Of a stretch of 64,000 nucleotides of DNA, positions 16,742-25,530 are shown piece after piece; position 1 is the first letter of the stretch; every line of letters starts with the position of its first letter. Position numbers and translations under genes: made by a program. The stretch is from Streptomyces sp. AM 2-1-1. Its GTDB lineage: Bacteria > Actinomycetota > Actinomycetes > Streptomycetales > Streptomycetaceae. The DNA is taken from NCBI RefSeq assembly GCF_029167645.1, contig NZ_CP119147.1:3286001-3350000 (forward strand), in the 5' to 3' direction. Below the pieces are notes generated by a model. That model was not told the DNA's origin. It ran no database searches and was given only the letters and a program-made list of their open reading frames with translations.

Positions 16742-18099
16742 GCGGCGGCCTCCCGTGCGGTTCCGTCGGGTTCGGCGCCGTCGGCGGGCCCGGTGGGCTC
16801 CGCCGTCCGGGGGACGGGGAGGAAGACGGCGACCTCGTAGCCGCCCTCCTCGGTCGCTCCGACGCTCATCTCGCCCGCCAGCATGGTGATCCGCTCGCGC
16901 ATTCCGGTGAGGCCGTGGCCCGCACCGGGGGACGCCTTGACCGGCCCGGTCGGCGGCCCGTTGACCACCCGTACCCCGAGCCCGCCGAGAACGTAGGCGA
17001 TCTCGACGACGGCGGTGGCGCCGGGCGCGTGGCGCAGGGTGTTGCTCAGCGCCTCCTGGATGATCCGGTACGCCGACAACTCCACGCCCTGGGGCAGTTC
17101 GCGCACTGCCCCCGTGACCGTCTTCTCCGTCTCCAGGCCCGCGTCGCGGACGTTGTCCAGCAACCGGTCGAGCCGCGCGAGCGTGGGCTGCGGGGCGTCC
17201 GGCGCGTCCTGGTCCTCGGCCCGTACGACTCCGAGGACGCGACGCAGTTCGGTGAGGGCGGCCACCGCGTTCTCCCGGATGGTGACGAACGCCTGCTCCA
17301 GCTCGGGCGGCGGGTTCTCCACCCGGTACGGCGCCGCCTCCGCCTGGATCGCCACCACCGACATGTGGTGGGCGACCACGTCGTGCAGCTCCCGCGCGAT
17401 GGTGGTGCGTTCCTCCAGGAGGGTGCGGCGGTCGCGCTCGACGGCAGTGACCGTGCGCTGGACGGTCACCTCCCGCTCCGCCTCGCCCACCTCGCGCCGG
17501 GCCTCGCGGCGGACCTGGACGAGGGTCACCACCAACAGGGCGATCGCCGACACGACGAACATGGGGCCGGCGGTCGAGCCGCTGGAGTACGGGGCCGAAC
17601 CCTCCATCAGGATGCCCAGCAGCAGGGTGAGCGTCCACGCCCAGGCGGCGGTACGCGGCCGGGTGCGGGCCGCGAGGACCACCAGCACCACCAAGTGCCC
17701 CCACAGGCTGCTCGCCCCCCAGGGCCAGAGACCGCCCGCGGCGGCGACGACCAGCGTGGCCACCATGGAGCCCCAGAAAGCGGCCACCGGACGGACCAGC
17801 GTCAGCGCCACGGGTATCGCCGGCACCACGCCGAGGAACAACCCGTCGCCGGACTGGGCCAACCCGAGGAACACGCAGATCAACGCGGCCCCCAGCACCA
17901 GCGCGTGCGGGATCCACACCAGCTTCTCCCGTGCGGCGGCGGGGAGTTTGCGCAGCAGGGGTCCGTCATCGCTGAGCGGGGGCAGTGGACGGTAGGCGAA
18001 CGCGTCCTGGAGGAGGTCCTGCCGCAGGCTGCCCAGCGCGCCCGCCGCCACCTGGAACTCCGGTGTTCTCGTCTTCGTCTGGGCTCGGGTCTCGGTCAC
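16738..18099 (-). CDS. Membrane sensor histidine kinase (HisKA_3)
   Basis: A 453-residue sensor kinase. Four to six hydrophobic helices (about 62-195) form a membrane sensor with little extracellular loop, then a coiled coil leads to the dimerisation helix with phospho-accepting His239 in ELHDVVAHH, and a HATPase domain (about 330-430) ends in GHGLTGMRERI. The GTG at 18099 has GTGGGGA upstream; the longer frame to 18186 is unlikely. It is the partner of the overlapping response regulator. The signal is unknown. Confidence 0.92.
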   Translation of the reverse strand: MTETRAQTKTRTPEFQVAAGALGSLRQDLLQDAFAYRPLPPLSDDGPLLRKLPAAAREKLVWIPHALVLGAALICVFLGLAQSGDGLFLGVVPAIPVALTLVRPVAAFWGSMVATLVVAAAGGLWPWGASSLWGHLVVLVVLAARTRPRTAAWAWTLTLLLGILMEGSAPYSSGSTAGPMFVVSAIALLVVTLVQVRREARREVGEAEREVTVQRTVTAVERDRRTLLEERTTIARELHDVVAHHMSVVAIQAEAAPYRVENPPPELEQAFVTIRENAVAALTELRRVLGVVRAEDQDAPDAPQPTLARLDRLLDNVRDAGLETEKTVTGAVRELPQGVELSAYRIIQEALSNTLRHAPGATAVVEIAYVLGGLGVRVVNGPPTGPVKASPGAGHGLTGMRERITMLAGEMSVGATEEGGYEVAVFLPVPRTAEPTGPADGAEPDGTAREAAA

Positions 18100-18198
18100 G
18101 TCCCCACGGTAGGGCGAGGTACGGGCCCGGGTCGTCCCCACAGAAGCGGATGCGAGGGCCTCCGTCTCAGGGACTACGGTTCCCACGCGGCGGGGGTC

Positions 18199-19209
18199 TC
18201 ACGGCCGGGCGGCCACCCAGACGCTCCGCTCGGTACGGACCGTGAGGTCGTCGCGGCGCAGCACACCGTCCGGGCCGTCCGCATCGGTGAGCGCGTCCAG
18301 AGTGGCGAGGTCCTCCGCGTCGAGCACGCCGTCGAGCGCGGACCGGACACGGGTGAGGGAGGCCTGGACGTAGCGGCCGGTGGCGGCGGGCAGCGGGGCG
18401 GCCAGGTCGATGGCGACGACCCGCTCCGCCACCACGTCGAGCCCGGCCTCGCGCAGCCGTGCTCCCCACTCCTCGGTCATGTGCATCCCGGCCGCTGCCC
18501 GGCCCTCGGCCTGGGCCGCGTGGCAGCGCTCCTCCAACCCGGGGCGGCCGATGCCGAGGTCGTCGGGGAGGAAACGCGGGAAGCCCTGGAGTTCGACCGC
18601 GACCATGAGCCCGCCGGGGCGCAGCACCTCGCGGACCCGGGCGAGGACCCGGCCCGGGTCGGCCAGGTGGTGGAGCGAGGCCGACGCCCACACCAGGTCG
18701 TACGGTCCGGCGGGCAGAGCCTCGGTGTCGAGGTCGGCCACCACCGTACGGATCCGGTCGCGGACCCCGTGCGCGACGGCTTTCTCCTCCGTCCGGGCGG
18801 CCATCGCCGGCGACGCGTCCACGGCGGTGACCTCGGCGTGGGGGAACCGGCGGAGCAGGGCGAAGGTGCCCGCGCCGGTGCCGCTGCCCAGGTCGAGCAC
18901 GCGAAGGTCCCGCCCGCCCGCCGCTCCGGGTGCGCCCGGCTCCGGCACCCCGGTCGCCTCCGCCCGGCCCGCCACGCCGCCGGACAGCTTCTCGATCCAG
19001 CCCGTCAGCTCGTCCAGGTGCTCGTGCAGCACCTCCGCGTCGAGGTCCAGCATCTCGGTGAGCACCGAGAAGTCCGCGTCCCGCGCTCCGTCGCCGTGCC
19101 CGTGCGCATGGCCGTGGTGTCCGGGTCCGGAGTGGCGGCTCGCCTCTTCCTGATGGCGCCCGTGCTGATGGTCGTGCCCGTGCTGCCGGCGTTCCTTCTC
19201 TTCGCTCAT
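18199..19209 (-). CDS. SAM-dependent methyltransferase with His-rich N-terminus
   Basis: A 336-residue class I methyltransferase: motif I VLDLGSGTGAG, the acidic loop VTAVDASPAM and the post-motif region DLVWASASLHHL are clear. The first 40 residues hold eleven histidines (clusters HGHDHQHG and HHGHAHGHGDG), a metal-chelating tail not usual for this family. It starts at an ATG at 19209, only 47 bp from the divergent XRE/cupin regulator, whose operator-like palindrome lies between them. That layout suggests control by that regulator. The substrate is unknown; the metal tail hints at metal handling or metal-dependent control. Confidence 0.85.
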   Translation of the reverse strand: MSEEKERRQHGHDHQHGRHQEEASRHSGPGHHGHAHGHGDGARDADFSVLTEMLDLDAEVLHEHLDELTGWIEKLSGGVAGRAEATGVPEPGAPGAAGGRDLRVLDLGSGTGAGTFALLRRFPHAEVTAVDASPAMAARTEEKAVAHGVRDRIRTVVADLDTEALPAGPYDLVWASASLHHLADPGRVLARVREVLRPGGLMVAVELQGFPRFLPDDLGIGRPGLEERCHAAQAEGRAAAGMHMTEEWGARLREAGLDVVAERVVAIDLAAPLPAATGRYVQASLTRVRSALDGVLDAEDLATLDALTDADGPDGVLRRDDLTVRTERSVWVAARP

Positions 19210-19226
19210 GCTCCGAGCGTCGCATG

Positions 19227-19266
19227 TCTTGCGCCGACGGCATAGCATCTTGCGTATGACGCAAGA
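19227..19266. promoter_or_regulatory. Palindromic operator across the XRE-cupin start codon
   Basis: TCTTGCGT-ATG-ACGCAAGA (19248-19266) is a perfect 8-bp inverted repeat centred on the ATG of the regulator gene; an extra half site TCTTGCG lies at 19227-19233 between the two divergent start codons. The likely ligand is the regulator itself, giving autorepression and control of the divergent methyltransferase. A TAGCAT hexamer 8-13 bp before the ATG would fit a leaderless transcript. Confidence 0.6.
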
Positions 19267-19837
19267 CGGTGAACTCGACTCCCTGGTCCGCAAGCGGATA
19301 CGCGGCCTCCGTACCGCCCAGGGCTGGTCGCTCGACGATCTGGCCGCGCGGTGCTTCCTCAGCCCGTCCACCCTGAGCAGGATCGAGACGGGCCACCGGC
19401 GGATCAGCCTCGATCAGCTGAGCTCGCTCGCCCGCGCTCTCGGGACGACCCTGGACGCGCTGGTGGAGTCGGTGTCCGACGAGGACGTGGTGATCCACCC
19501 GCAGCACGACGCGGAGTGCGGGACCACGACCTGGCGGCTGAACCGGGAGGGCGGGCAGCCGGGCGTCACCGTGGTCAGGATGGCCGTCACCGCTCCGGAG
19601 CCCCGGCACGGCCGGGACGAGCTGAAGGTCCACCCGGGCGGCAAGGACTGGTTCACCGTGCTCTCCGGCACGGTCGTGCTGCTGCTGGGGGAACGCACCA
19701 TCACGGTGGAGTCGGGCGAGGCCGCCGAGTTCTCCACGATGGTCCCGCACACCTTCGGCGCGCGCGGCGGCCCGGCCGAGATCCTCGCCATCTTCGACCG
19801 CGACGGCCGGCACACCCACCTGCGGCCCGAGCGCTGA
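19256..19837 (+). CDS. XRE-family regulator with C-terminal cupin
   Basis: A 193-residue regulator. The helix-turn-helix (about 8-62) matches the XRE/SinR type, with SLDDLAARCFLSPSTLSRIETG; the C-terminal cupin barrel (about 105-190) holds HPGGKDWFTVLSG and PHTFGARGG. HTH-cupin proteins sense small metabolites or metals. The start at 19256 lies within a perfect palindrome, so binding there would block its own expression. A frame starting at 19208 exists but overlaps the divergent gene and has no ribosome binding site. Confidence 0.9.
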   Translation: MTQDGELDSLVRKRIRGLRTAQGWSLDDLAARCFLSPSTLSRIETGHRRISLDQLSSLARALGTTLDALVESVSDEDVVIHPQHDAECGTTTWRLNREGGQPGVTVVRMAVTAPEPRHGRDELKVHPGGKDWFTVLSGTVVLLLGERTITVESGEAAEFSTMVPHTFGARGGPAEILAIFDRDGRHTHLRPER

Positions 19838-19935
19838 TCCGCGGGACACCCGCAGACCCCACCGGGCCTGCCGGCGCTGCCAGCCCCCTCCGGGCCTGCC
19901 CCCTCCGGGCCGGCCCCCGTCCGCCGGGCCGGAGG

Positions 19936-20817
19936 TCACCAGGCGAGCTGCTCCAGCTCCTCCGCCACCAAGGCGCAGGCGTCCGTCGAGGGGTCGATGA
20001 GCGGGAAGTGGCCGACCTCGTCCAGCAGGGTCAGCCCGACCGTCTCCCCCGCCGTCGCCGCGGCGGCGACGAACGCCTCCACGACCGCCTGCGGCACGAC
20101 GACGTCGTCGCAGCCCTGCACGATGTGGGTCGCGATCCCGGTGGGCAGCAGGACGGCGGGGTCGACGTGCGGACGCCGTTCGGCGAACCCCTCCTCGCCG
20201 CCCAGGAGTTCGTGAACGGCCCCGGAGCAGATACCGAGCTTCGCGGCGGTCACCAGGTCGGCGACGGGCGCCAGCGCGACCACCCCGCGCAGCGGCGGAG
20301 GTGCGGGCAGCCGCCACGGCGAACCCGCGGGCAGCACATGCCGGGCCGCCGCCCAGAGCGCGAGGTGACCACCCGCCGAATGTCCGGCGACCACGGTCCG
20401 CCGCAGGTCCGCCTCGGGCAACTCCCGGGCGGCGAGGGCCGGGAGGGCGTCCATCGCAGCGGCCACGTCGTCGAAGGTCTCGGGCCAGCGGCCGGCCGCG
20501 TTCTCCTTCCCCGACGAGGACGAGGACGACGGGGAGCCTCCCCGCCGGTACTCGACGCTGGCGACGGCGAAGCCGCGGTGGGTGAGGAACCCGGCGAGCG
20601 GCGACACATGACGACGGTCGTACGGGGCACGCCAGGCGCCGCCGTGGAACAGGACGACCAGCGGCATCCCGGTCCGCCCGTCCGACGGGGCCCAGAGGTC
20701 GATGACCTGGTCGGGGTGGTCTCCGTAGGCGACGGTCCGGTCGGGGGCGATCTCCGGATGGGCGAACGCCGACTTCTCCTCGACGGCGTCCCGATCGCGC
20801 GCGGCGGAATCCGACAT
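19936..20817 (-). CDS. Alpha/beta hydrolase, likely kynurenine formamidase-type
   Basis: A 293-residue hydrolase of the esterase/lipase group: oxyanion-hole HGGAW at 58-62, nucleophile elbow GHSAGG at 145-150 (Ser147), Asp in QGCDDVV and His in DEVGHFP near the C-terminus. The ATG at 20817 has TTGGAG upstream. It lies downstream of kynureninase and tryptophan 2,3-dioxygenase on the same strand, which makes N-formylkynurenine hydrolysis the best guess and would complete the route from tryptophan to kynurenine. A Ser-rich loop (95-102) is unusual. A general carboxylesterase is the alternative. Confidence 0.8.
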   Translation of the reverse strand: MSDSAARDRDAVEEKSAFAHPEIAPDRTVAYGDHPDQVIDLWAPSDGRTGMPLVVLFHGGAWRAPYDRRHVSPLAGFLTHRGFAVASVEYRRGGSPSSSSSSGKENAAGRWPETFDDVAAAMDALPALAARELPEADLRRTVVAGHSAGGHLALWAAARHVLPAGSPWRLPAPPPLRGVVALAPVADLVTAAKLGICSGAVHELLGGEEGFAERRPHVDPAVLLPTGIATHIVQGCDDVVVPQAVVEAFVAAAATAGETVGLTLLDEVGHFPLIDPSTDACALVAEELEQLAW

Positions 20818-20932
20818 CGTTGCTCCAACCATCCTCGGGGCTGCCCCACTTGTCCGACCTGCGGGGACCGTACCAGTACCCGGAGCGGTCGCCGGACGGG
20901 GCGGGTTCGTCCACACCCCGTCGGCGACCGCT

Positions 20933-20972
20933 CCACCGCCGGTACCGGCTACCGCACCACCGCCGGTACCGG
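20933..20972. repeat. Two-copy 24-bp direct repeat
   Basis: CCACCGCCGGTACCGG occurs at 20933-20948 and 20957-20972 with similar flanks, directly after the kynureninase stop and upstream of the hydrolase gene. Its function is unknown; each contains GGTACC. Confidence 0.55.
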
Positions 20973-22205
20973 TTACCGCTCCGACGCCACCGACCCCGCC
21001 GGCACGTCCGCCAGCACCCCGGCCAGCACCCGGGCCGCCCGCTCCGCATCGGCGAAGCCGACGTACAGCGGGGTGAATCCGAAGCGCAGCACGTCGGGGC
21101 GGCGCAGGTCGCCGACGACGCCCCGGGCGATCAGTTCACGCATCACCGGTTCGGCCTCGGCGCACCGCAGCGCGACCTGGCTGCCGCGCTCGGCGTGCGC
21201 GGCCGGGGTGACGGAGGCGACCCGGCCTTCGGGGGCGTACGCCTCGACGCACTCCAGGAAGAAGTCCGTCAGGGCGAGGGACTTGGCGCGCACGGCCTCG
21301 ATCGGCACCCCGTCCCAGACGTCGAGCGCGGACTCCAGCGCCAGCATCGAGAGGATGTCGGGCGTCCCGACCCGGCCCCGGAGGGCGCCGTCGGCGGGCT
21401 CGTAGCCGGGGGCCATGCCGAACGGGTCGGCGTGCGAGGTCCACCCGGGCAGCGGGGAGTCGAAGACGCCCTGGTGGCGCTCGGCGACGTACAGGTACGC
21501 GGGTGAACCCGGGCCGCCGTTCAGGTACTTGTACGTGCAGCCGACCGCCAGGTCCACGCCGTGCTCGTCCAGGCCGACCGGCAGCGCGCCGGCGCTGTGG
21601 CAGAGGTCCCAGACCACCACGGCTCCCGCGCGCTGCACGGCGGCGGTCAGCGTGGGGAGGTCGTGCAACCGTCCGGTACGGAAGTCGACGTGATTCAACA
21701 GCACGGCTGCCGTGCGGGAGTTGACGGCGCTCGCCACGTCGGCGGGGTCGACCGGGACGATCCGGTGACCGGTCATCCGGGCGGCCGATCCGGCGATGTA
21801 ACCGTCGGTGGGGAAGGTCGAGGCGTCGACGACGATCTCGTCGCGTCCGCCGGGTGCGAGGCGGGTGGCGGCGACCAGCGCCTTGAAGACGTTGACGCTG
21901 GTGGAGTCGCCCACCACGATCCGGCCCGGGGCCGCGCCGACGATCGGCGCGATGCGGTCGCCGACCCGCTCCGGCGCGGTCCACCAGCCGCTCTCGTCCC
22001 ACGACCGGATGCGCAGCTCGCCCCACTCGCGGGTGAGGACGTCGTGCAGCCGGTCGGGCACGTGGGACGGGAGCGCGCCAAGCGAGTTGCCGTCCAGGTA
22101 GACGCCCTCGTCGAGGGTGAACAGCTCACGCAGGGGGGCGAGTTCGTCGGCCGAGTCGAGCTTGGCCGCACGGTCCGCCAGCAAGCGTTGGGGGGTCTCA
22201 GACAT
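20973..22205 (-). CDS. kynU: Kynureninase
   Basis: A PLP-dependent enzyme that cleaves kynurenine to anthranilate and alanine. It has 410 residues, the usual length. Visible family features include YLDGNSLGALP near the N-terminus, the PLP-pocket run VVWDLCHSAGALPV, and the Schiff-base lysine in GCTYKYLNGGPG. The ATG at 22205 overlaps the end of the tryptophan dioxygenase gene by 8 bp, so the two are translationally coupled. With no kynurenine monooxygenase nearby, the expected product here is anthranilate rather than 3-hydroxyanthranilate. Confidence 0.96.
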   Translation of the reverse strand: MSETPQRLLADRAAKLDSADELAPLRELFTLDEGVYLDGNSLGALPSHVPDRLHDVLTREWGELRIRSWDESGWWTAPERVGDRIAPIVGAAPGRIVVGDSTSVNVFKALVAATRLAPGGRDEIVVDASTFPTDGYIAGSAARMTGHRIVPVDPADVASAVNSRTAAVLLNHVDFRTGRLHDLPTLTAAVQRAGAVVVWDLCHSAGALPVGLDEHGVDLAVGCTYKYLNGGPGSPAYLYVAERHQGVFDSPLPGWTSHADPFGMAPGYEPADGALRGRVGTPDILSMLALESALDVWDGVPIEAVRAKSLALTDFFLECVEAYAPEGRVASVTPAAHAERGSQVALRCAEAEPVMRELIARGVVGDLRRPDVLRFGFTPLYVGFADAERAARVLAGVLADVPAGSVASER

Positions 22206-23046
22206 GACTGCGGGCCGTCCAGAGTTCGGGGAACACGTTTTTCGTCGCGCGCTTCTCCAGCCACGCCACTCCGGCGGAGCCGCCGGTACCGGTCTTCGAG
22301 CCCATCGCCCGCCGGGTCGCCACCAGGTGGTCGTTGCGCCAGCGCCAGACCAGCTCACCGACGTCCGTGAGCAGCTCGCCGAGGCGCACCAGGTCGTCGT
22401 ACTTCTCCGGGTCGGCGTATATCCGGCTCCAGACGGCCTCGACCACCGGCGAGGGCTCGTACTTCTGCCGCAGATCACGGCCGAGGACGGACTGCGGCAC
22501 CGGGTGGCCGCGCCGGGCGAGCAGCGCCAGCGTCTCGTCGTAGAGGCTCGGCTGGCTCAGCGCCTTCTCCAGCTCGGCGTGGACGCGCGGGATACCCCGG
22601 TGCGGGACGAGCATCGAGGCGGACTTGTCCCCGAGGAGGAACTCCATCCGCCGGTACATCGCCGACTGGAAGCCGGAGCCCTCGCCGAGCGAGCCGCGGT
22701 AGGAGTTGAACTGGGCGGGGGTGAGCTGGGCCAGCGGGCGCCAGGACGCGTTCAGCGCCTCCAGCTCGCGCAGCGAGCGCTTCAGCGCGTCCCGTGCGTC
22801 CGGCAGCCGGTCCTCGCGCAGGGCCAGCACCGCGGTCTCCCACTCGTGGACCAGGACGGTGAACCAGAGTTCCATCACCTGGGTGGTGACGAGGAAGACC
22901 ATCTCGCCGGGATCGTCGGAGCGCAACTGCTGCAAATGGGTGAGGACGTCCGCCTGGACGTAGTCCTCGTAGGGAGTCGTTCCCGCGAAGTCGAGGTACG
23001 GGGTGTCCGCACCGGTCTCTTCGGGGTCGGGGTGGTTCGCCGACAT
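22198..23046 (-). CDS. kynA: Tryptophan 2,3-dioxygenase
   Basis: A haem enzyme that opens the indole ring of tryptophan to N-formylkynurenine. It has 282 residues, typical for bacteria. Family signatures are PYLDFAGTTPYEDYVQADVLTHLQQ in outline, FLVTTQVMELWF, SGFQSAMYRRMEFLLG and the C-terminal haem-side WRWRNDHL with the proximal His. The start follows GAGGAGACAGCG. It is the first gene of the catabolic cluster kynA-kynU-hydrolase. Regulation is not evident from the short upstream region. Confidence 0.97.
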   Translation of the reverse strand: MSANHPDPEETGADTPYLDFAGTTPYEDYVQADVLTHLQQLRSDDPGEMVFLVTTQVMELWFTVLVHEWETAVLALREDRLPDARDALKRSLRELEALNASWRPLAQLTPAQFNSYRGSLGEGSGFQSAMYRRMEFLLGDKSASMLVPHRGIPRVHAELEKALSQPSLYDETLALLARRGHPVPQSVLGRDLRQKYEPSPVVEAVWSRIYADPEKYDDLVRLGELLTDVGELVWRWRNDHLVATRRAMGSKTGTGGSAGVAWLEKRATKNVFPELWTARSHV

Positions 23047-23199
23047 CGCTGTCTCCTCGACACGAGCTTCCGGGTAGCGGTCCGCCCCGTCCTAGCTGGG
23101 TGGGCTCCGGTCCCCTGCGGCGCATCCTACGACCGGGAACCGCCCGGTGGCTCGGCCCGGAGGCGGATGACCGCGTACCCGGCGTCCGGGGCGACGCGG

Positions 23200-23236
23200 A
23201 CCGGCCCGCAGCCGGCGAAGCGGGCTGCGGGCCGGT
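23200..23236 (-). terminator. Terminator of the DUF3151 gene
   Basis: A perfect 14-bp stem ACCGGCCCGCAGCC / GGCTGCGGGCCGGT with a 9-base loop, 59 bp past the DUF3151 stop codon and upstream of kynA. Confidence 0.8.
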
Positions 23237-23295
23237 CGGCCTGGCACGACGGGTGTCCCCCGGCCCACGGCGAGGGCGGGCCGGGGGCTCCGGGG

Positions 23296-23709
23296 TCAGC
23301 CGAGGATGTCGGCGGCGGTCGGCGAGGAGTCGCGGAGGAACGTCGAGCAGCGCTCGTACTCCGCCTGCTCACCGATCGACTGCGCGGCGCGCGCGAGGGC
23401 GTGCAGGGCGCGGAGGAAGCCGCGGTTCGGCTCGTGCTCGAACGGCACGGGCCCGTGGCCCTTCCAGCCGGCCCGGCGCAGGGCGTCGAGCCCGCGGTGG
23501 TAGCCGGTGCGGGCGTAGGCGTACGACTCGATGACCCGGCCGCCCTCGAAGGCGTCGTCCGCCAGCTGCGCCCAGGCGAGCGAGGAAGTGGGGTACTTCG
23601 CCGCGACCTCGGCGGGCGGGGTGCCGCCGGCGAGCAGCTCACGCGGCTCCGGGTCGTCGGGCAGGTGGGTCGGGGCGGGGCCCCCGAGCAGGTTCTCGTG
23701 GATGGACAT
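23296..23709 (-). CDS. DUF3151 family protein
   Basis: A 137-residue soluble helical protein conserved in actinobacteria under DUF3151: it starts MSIHENLLGGPAPTHLP and contains SSLAWAQLADDAFEGG and ESYAYARTGYHRGLDALRRAGW. Helix-rich with a TPR-like spacing; no enzymatic motif. The role is unknown. The ATG at 23709 is chosen from the conserved N-terminus. The gene stands alone, with its own terminator. Confidence 0.88.
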   Translation of the reverse strand: MSIHENLLGGPAPTHLPDDPEPRELLAGGTPPAEVAAKYPTSSLAWAQLADDAFEGGRVIESYAYARTGYHRGLDALRRAGWKGHGPVPFEHEPNRGFLRALHALARAAQSIGEQAEYERCSTFLRDSSPTAADILG

Positions 23710-23811
23710 GGGTCCCAGTGTGCCTGGCACCCATCCGTTCCGGGACACCGCCCGGCCCGGTGGCACCGCCCCTCCCGGGCACGGACGGCGCCCCTCCCGC
23801 GGGACGGCCCC

Positions 23812-25449
23812 TCACCCGGCGGGCGGCCGCCGGGAGGGCTCCAGGGGTGGTGCCACGACCCCGCAGTGGATGGTGCACTCGGGCCGGCAGGGCTCGGCGT
23901 CCGCCGTGTCCGCGGGACCGGGCGCACGGCCCGCCGCACGGCCCCGCGCGCCGTCCGCCCCCCGCCCCGGTCCCGCGGCGGGGGGAGCGGCGGGGACGGC
24001 GGCAGGGGCCGGCCTGCGTACGGTGCAGAAGGCGAGCACCGCCCCCGCCACCAGCAGTCCCGCGCACATCGGCATCGCCCGCCGGAAGGTCGCGGCGAAC
24101 TCTTCCGCGTCCCGGTACGCCTCCGGGCCCATGCCCGCGAGCAGCGGCAGCGCGGCGACCGCGATCAGCCCGGCCGCGCGGGCGGCGGCGTTGTTGATGC
24201 CGCTGGCCAGCCCCGCCTGCCCGGTGTCCACGGCCGCCAGCACCGTCGCGGTGAGCGGCGCGACCAGGGTGACCAGGCCGAGGCCGAGCACCACCACGGC
24301 GGGCAGCACCTCGCTCGCGTACCCGGTCACGGAGGCGCTCCCGGGCCCCACCCGCAGCATCAGCAGCATGCCGGCCGCTGCCAGCAGAGGGCCGGCGGTG
24401 AGCGGGATGCGCGGCCCGATGCGGTGGCCGAGTTCTCCGGAGGCGGCGGAGAAGAAGAGCATCAGCACGGTCGTCGGGAGGAGCGCGGTGCCCGCGCCGA
24501 GCGCCGAGTAGCCGGCGACGACCTGGAGCTGGATGGCGGAGAGGAAGAAGAACCCGCCCAGCGCCGCGTACACGCAGAACGTCACGAGGTTGACGACCGT
24601 GAACAGCCGGGAGCGGAAGATCGCCGGCGGCACCATCGGGTCCGGCCGCCGGCGCTCCACCTGGACGAACGCGGTCCCGAGCACCACCCCGCCCACCGCC
24701 GCCCCGATCACCAGGGGTGAGGCGCCCTGCCCCGGCGCCTCGATCAGCGCGTACGTCACCAGGGCCAGCGAGACCGCGCCGAGGACCGCCCCGAGCACGT
24801 CGAAACGCCCGTGGGCGCGCGGGTCCCGGGACTCCGGTACGTGGCGCAGCGCGACCGGGACGCAGAGCACGGCGACCGGCAGGTTGAGCAGGAACACCCA
24901 GCGCCAGCCGGGCCCGTCGACGAGCCAGCCCCCGACGAACGGCCCGATCGCCGCCCCCACCCCGCCGAAACCGGACCAGAGCCCGACCGCCCGGGCCCGG
25001 TCGTCCGGATGGAAGCTCGCCTGGATGAGCGCCAGCGACCCCGGGGTGAGCAGGGCCCCGCCGATCCCCTGGAAGGCGCGCGCCGCGATCAGCACGGCGG
25101 CGTTCGGTGCGAGCGCGCAGACCAGCGAGGCCAGGGCGAACCAGATCACGCCGACGACGAAGACCCGCCGCCGCCCGTACCGGTCGCCGAGCGCCCCGCC
25201 CAGCAGGATCAGCCCGGCGAGGGTCAGCATGTAGGCGTTGACGGTCCACTGGAGGGCCGCCAGGTCGGTGCCGAGGTCCTGGCCGATCCGGGGCAGCGCC
25301 ACGTTGATGACGGTGGAGTCGAGCATCGCCATGCCCGAGCCGAGGACGGTGGTCAGCACGATCCAGCGCCCCAGCCCCGAGGCGGCCCGGATCTCCCCGG
25401 CGGCTCTCGGCGCACCGGTGGGGCCGGTCGTTGCGGGGGTCTCACCCAT
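23812..25449 (-). CDS. DHA2-family (EmrB/QacA-like) MFS exporter
   Basis: A 545-residue drug/proton antiporter-type transporter with about 14 membrane helices. DHA2 motifs are visible: LDSTVINVALPRIG in helix 1, GGALGDRYGRRRV in the loop 2-3 region and the motif C-like GGVGAAIGPFVGGWL. The hydrophilic C-terminal tail is rich in Pro/Ala and ends in a small Cys cluster (EPCRPECTIHCG). Such pumps export toxic organics or secondary metabolites. No regulator gene of the TetR or MarR type is adjacent. Confidence 0.92.
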   Translation of the reverse strand: MGETPATTGPTGAPRAAGEIRAASGLGRWIVLTTVLGSGMAMLDSTVINVALPRIGQDLGTDLAALQWTVNAYMLTLAGLILLGGALGDRYGRRRVFVVGVIWFALASLVCALAPNAAVLIAARAFQGIGGALLTPGSLALIQASFHPDDRARAVGLWSGFGGVGAAIGPFVGGWLVDGPGWRWVFLLNLPVAVLCVPVALRHVPESRDPRAHGRFDVLGAVLGAVSLALVTYALIEAPGQGASPLVIGAAVGGVVLGTAFVQVERRRPDPMVPPAIFRSRLFTVVNLVTFCVYAALGGFFFLSAIQLQVVAGYSALGAGTALLPTTVLMLFFSAASGELGHRIGPRIPLTAGPLLAAAGMLLMLRVGPGSASVTGYASEVLPAVVVLGLGLVTLVAPLTATVLAAVDTGQAGLASGINNAAARAAGLIAVAALPLLAGMGPEAYRDAEEFAATFRRAMPMCAGLLVAGAVLAFCTVRRPAPAAVPAAPPAAGPGRGADGARGRAAGRAPGPADTADAEPCRPECTIHCGVVAPPLEPSRRPPAG

Positions 25450-25530
25450 GGGGGCAGCATCGCCGCTGCCCGGAGCGGCAGCCAGCGGGCGGCGGCAGCC
25501 GTGGGGCGCGTCCGGTGGCCGCCGTACCGC

